Below the pieces are notes generated by a model, which was not told the origin of the DNA, did not search any database, and saw nothing but the letters and a program-made list of their open reading frames with translations. A stretch of 64,000 nt of DNA from Alistipes_A hominis (lineage in GTDB: Bacteria > Bacteroidota > Bacteroidia > Bacteroidales > Rikenellaceae): positions 310,001-374,000 of the forward strand of contig NZ_JACOOK010000002.1 in assembly GCF_014288115.1 (NCBI RefSeq), written 5' to 3'. The translations under genes and the position numbers were made by a program. Below are positions 62,513 to 64,000 of this stretch, in pieces; the stretch's first letter is position 1, and each line of letters opens with the position of its first letter.

Positions 62513-63826
62513 ATGAAACGTCTGTTTTTGTTCGTTGCAGTTGCCGCGCTGGGAATTACGGGTACCGCGCAGGCACAGGAGGCCAAGTTCGACGAGGCCG
62601 CCATTATTAAGAAAGTGGAAAAGCTGGAGCTTGACAGCCAGACTCCGAAACGGGGCGCGCGGGCCAGTTCCTGGATCGATCTGGGAAATGCTTACCTGGA
62701 AGCCGGGACGGTTGCGGCTACCGGACTGTATCGGGGACTGGATCAACTGACCGCGCAGGTTCTTTTCCCGAAGCCTGAGGAAGGAACCGAGAATGTAGCC
62801 GGAACCGAGTATGTGAAATGGTCGTATCCCTATTTCGATCTTTACCTGAAAGACGGGGCCGTTTATTTCTGGAAAATGAAAAAAACGATTGTCGACAATG
62901 CGCTCGAAAAGGCTGCGGCTGCCTATAAGAAGGCTTACGAGCTGGAACCGAAGGATGCGGAGGCAAAGGTTGCCGAGGGATTCAAAAAGATTGCGGACGC
63001 TTATAAGCAGGATGCCGACAACCTGTATGTCATGCGTGAATTCGACCCGACGGCCGATGCGTTCGCCGCGGCTTACGATGTGCAGAATCAGGCTCCGTTG
63101 AACAAAATCGATACGGTCTGCTGTTTCAATGCCGGCTACCTGTATACGCTCACCGGCAAATTCGACAAGGGGGTCAAATACTTGAACGATGCGATCGCCA
63201 ACGGTTACGAAAGCAACGGGGAGGCTTACTATTATTTGTATCATTGCTACCGGGCGCAGAAGGATTTCGAAAAAGCGAAAGAGGCATTGGTTACCGGCCT
63301 TGGCAAATATCCTAAAAACAACCAGATCCTCGAACAGCTGATCGTGCTGTATTCGGAGACGGGCGAAGATCCCAATACCATTATTCCTTATATCCAGCAG
63401 GGTATTGCCAACGATCCGAACAATGCCGAGTTGTGGGCAGGCTTGGGTACTATTTACGACAAACTGGGCAATACGCCGGAAGCGTTGAAGGCTTTCGGCA
63501 AGGCGCTCGAATTGGCTCCGGACGAATTCACGAATAATTTCAACTATTCGCTGATGCTGATCCGTCAGGCCGACCTGAAAACCGAGGAATTCAACAAAAA
63601 ATCGTTCACCAGCCGCGAAGAACGCGATGCGGCGATGAAGGAGGTCGATCAGGCTTATGTGGATATACTTGCTCCGCTCGAAAAAGCGCATGTGGCCAAG
63701 CCGGACGATCCTACGACCGTCGAATTGCTGAAGAGCGTTTATTTCCGCCTGCGCGATACTTCTCCCGCGATGATGGAGAACTTCAAGAAATACGACGAAC
63801 TGTTCAAAAGCATGCCGCAGCAATAG
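62513..63826 (+). CDS. TPR-repeat periplasmic protein downstream of gyrA
   Basis: A 437-residue exported protein: signal peptide 1-21 (cut after AQA). The body has about six TPR units, for example NALEKAAAAYKKAYELEP, GKFDKGVKYLNDAIANG and GNTPEALKAFGKALELAP. It has no catalytic motif and presumably scaffolds other proteins. Co-transcription with gyrA is likely from the 18-base spacing. The unit ends at the terminator 63871-63903. Confidence 0.87.
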   Translation: MKRLFLFVAVAALGITGTAQAQEAKFDEAAIIKKVEKLELDSQTPKRGARASSWIDLGNAYLEAGTVAATGLYRGLDQLTAQVLFPKPEEGTENVAGTEYVKWSYPYFDLYLKDGAVYFWKMKKTIVDNALEKAAAAYKKAYELEPKDAEAKVAEGFKKIADAYKQDADNLYVMREFDPTADAFAAAYDVQNQAPLNKIDTVCCFNAGYLYTLTGKFDKGVKYLNDAIANGYESNGEAYYYLYHCYRAQKDFEKAKEALVTGLGKYPKNNQILEQLIVLYSETGEDPNTIIPYIQQGIANDPNNAELWAGLGTIYDKLGNTPEALKAFGKALELAPDEFTNNFNYSLMLIRQADLKTEEFNKKSFTSREERDAAMKEVDQAYVDILAPLEKAHVAKPDDPTTVELLKSVYFRLRDTSPAMMENFKKYDELFKSMPQQ

Positions 63827-63870
63827 TTGCTGAGCATGGCTGATAAGGGCCGGGAAGGCTTTCCGGTTTC

Positions 63871-63903
63871 GGCCCGGCGGACGGAGTTCCGCCGGGCCTT
63901 TTT
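63871..63903 (+). terminator. Terminator of gyrA-TPR unit
   Basis: GGCCCGGCGG at 63871-63880 pairs with the reverse-complementary 10-mer at 63889-63898, loop of 8, then five T. The remaining 97 bases to the window end show no gene. Confidence 0.9.
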
Positions 63904-64000
63904 ATGCGTGCGCAACGGACGTTGCCGGAGAATCGTCGGGAAGAGTCGGATCGGGGATGATTTTGTCTGCAAAAGTGTAAAAAATTGAGTACTATTGTAT

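Noticed and set aside
63904..64000. Promoter for a gene beyond the window
   Set aside because: TACTATTG near 63990 has a mismatch and wrong spacing to TTTG at 63962-63965; without the downstream gene I cannot support it.

Overview
The window looks like chromosomal DNA from a GC-rich member of the Bacteroidales, most probably Rikenellaceae or Alistipes-like. The genus is my inference. The lines of evidence are: many promoters of the Bacteroidetes type (TTTG or TTG, about 20 bases, then TAnnTTTG); lipoproteins of the 6-bladed beta-propeller family; NVEALA peptides; an S46 dipeptidyl-peptidase; an Asp-type MurA; a class II (B12) ribonucleotide reductase; and no Shine-Dalgarno sequence at most starts. 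I found no rRNA, tRNA, CRISPR array, transposase or phage gene.

Layout. 0-7.3 kb (+): mrp, nadA, S46 peptidase, glnS and a secreted TonB-C-like protein. 7.4-15.4 kb (-): one long co-directional block read pheS, TPR protein, envC-like, ybeY, mnmG, thiC, with two identical 16-bp parS-like palindromes between mnmG and thiC. 15.5-20.8 kb (+): patatin-type outer-membrane phospholipase, efp and a GH36 alpha-galactosidase, followed by a small structured RNA candidate. 21-28.6 kb: M24 aminopeptidase (-), polysaccharide deacetylase-ubiX-ruvB (+), then DUF3467, nrdJ and folB (-). 28.8-30.4 kb (+): an orphan soluble histidine kinase. 30.5-34.7 kb (-): an AT-rich island of two modules, each an NVEALA peptide followed by a beta-propeller lipoprotein, the first also with a thioredoxin-like lipoprotein. 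34.8-37.4 kb (-): clpB. 37.8-43.4 kb (+): a third beta-propeller lipoprotein, dnaX, tyrS, asnA. 43.5-52.4 kb (-): GH2 hydrolase, trkA, GH3-fold enzyme, glycosyltransferase, deoxynucleoside kinase, rsmF-like methyltransferase. 52.6-55.1 kb (+): small Cys-rich membrane protein, GT2, murA. 55.3-55.6 kb (+): a second structured RNA candidate. 55.8-59.7 kb (-): ppdK and a secreted EEP-fold nuclease/phosphatase. 59.9-63.8 kb (+): gyrA and a TPR protein.

Most genes are housekeeping: translation (glnS, pheS, tyrS, efp, mnmG, ybeY, rsmF), DNA (dnaX, ruvB, gyrA, nrdJ, dNK), cofactors (nadA, thiC, folB, ubiX, mrp) and envelope (murA, envC-like, CE4, glycosyltransferases, patatin).

The most unusual part is 30.5-34.9 kb. 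The terminator and the last ~30 codons of clpB are present twice, once intact at clpB and once as a frameshifted remnant between the two NVEALA/propeller modules. The duplicated flank is far more alike than the modules it brackets. This suggests that variable peptide/propeller cassettes accumulate at the clpB 3' end by recombination. Other points worth checking are two intergenic RNA candidates with matched promoter and terminator, a 10-A slippery run in dnaX at the tau/gamma boundary with stops in both other frames, a Leu at the quinolone-resistance position of GyrA, and a parS pair beside mnmG.
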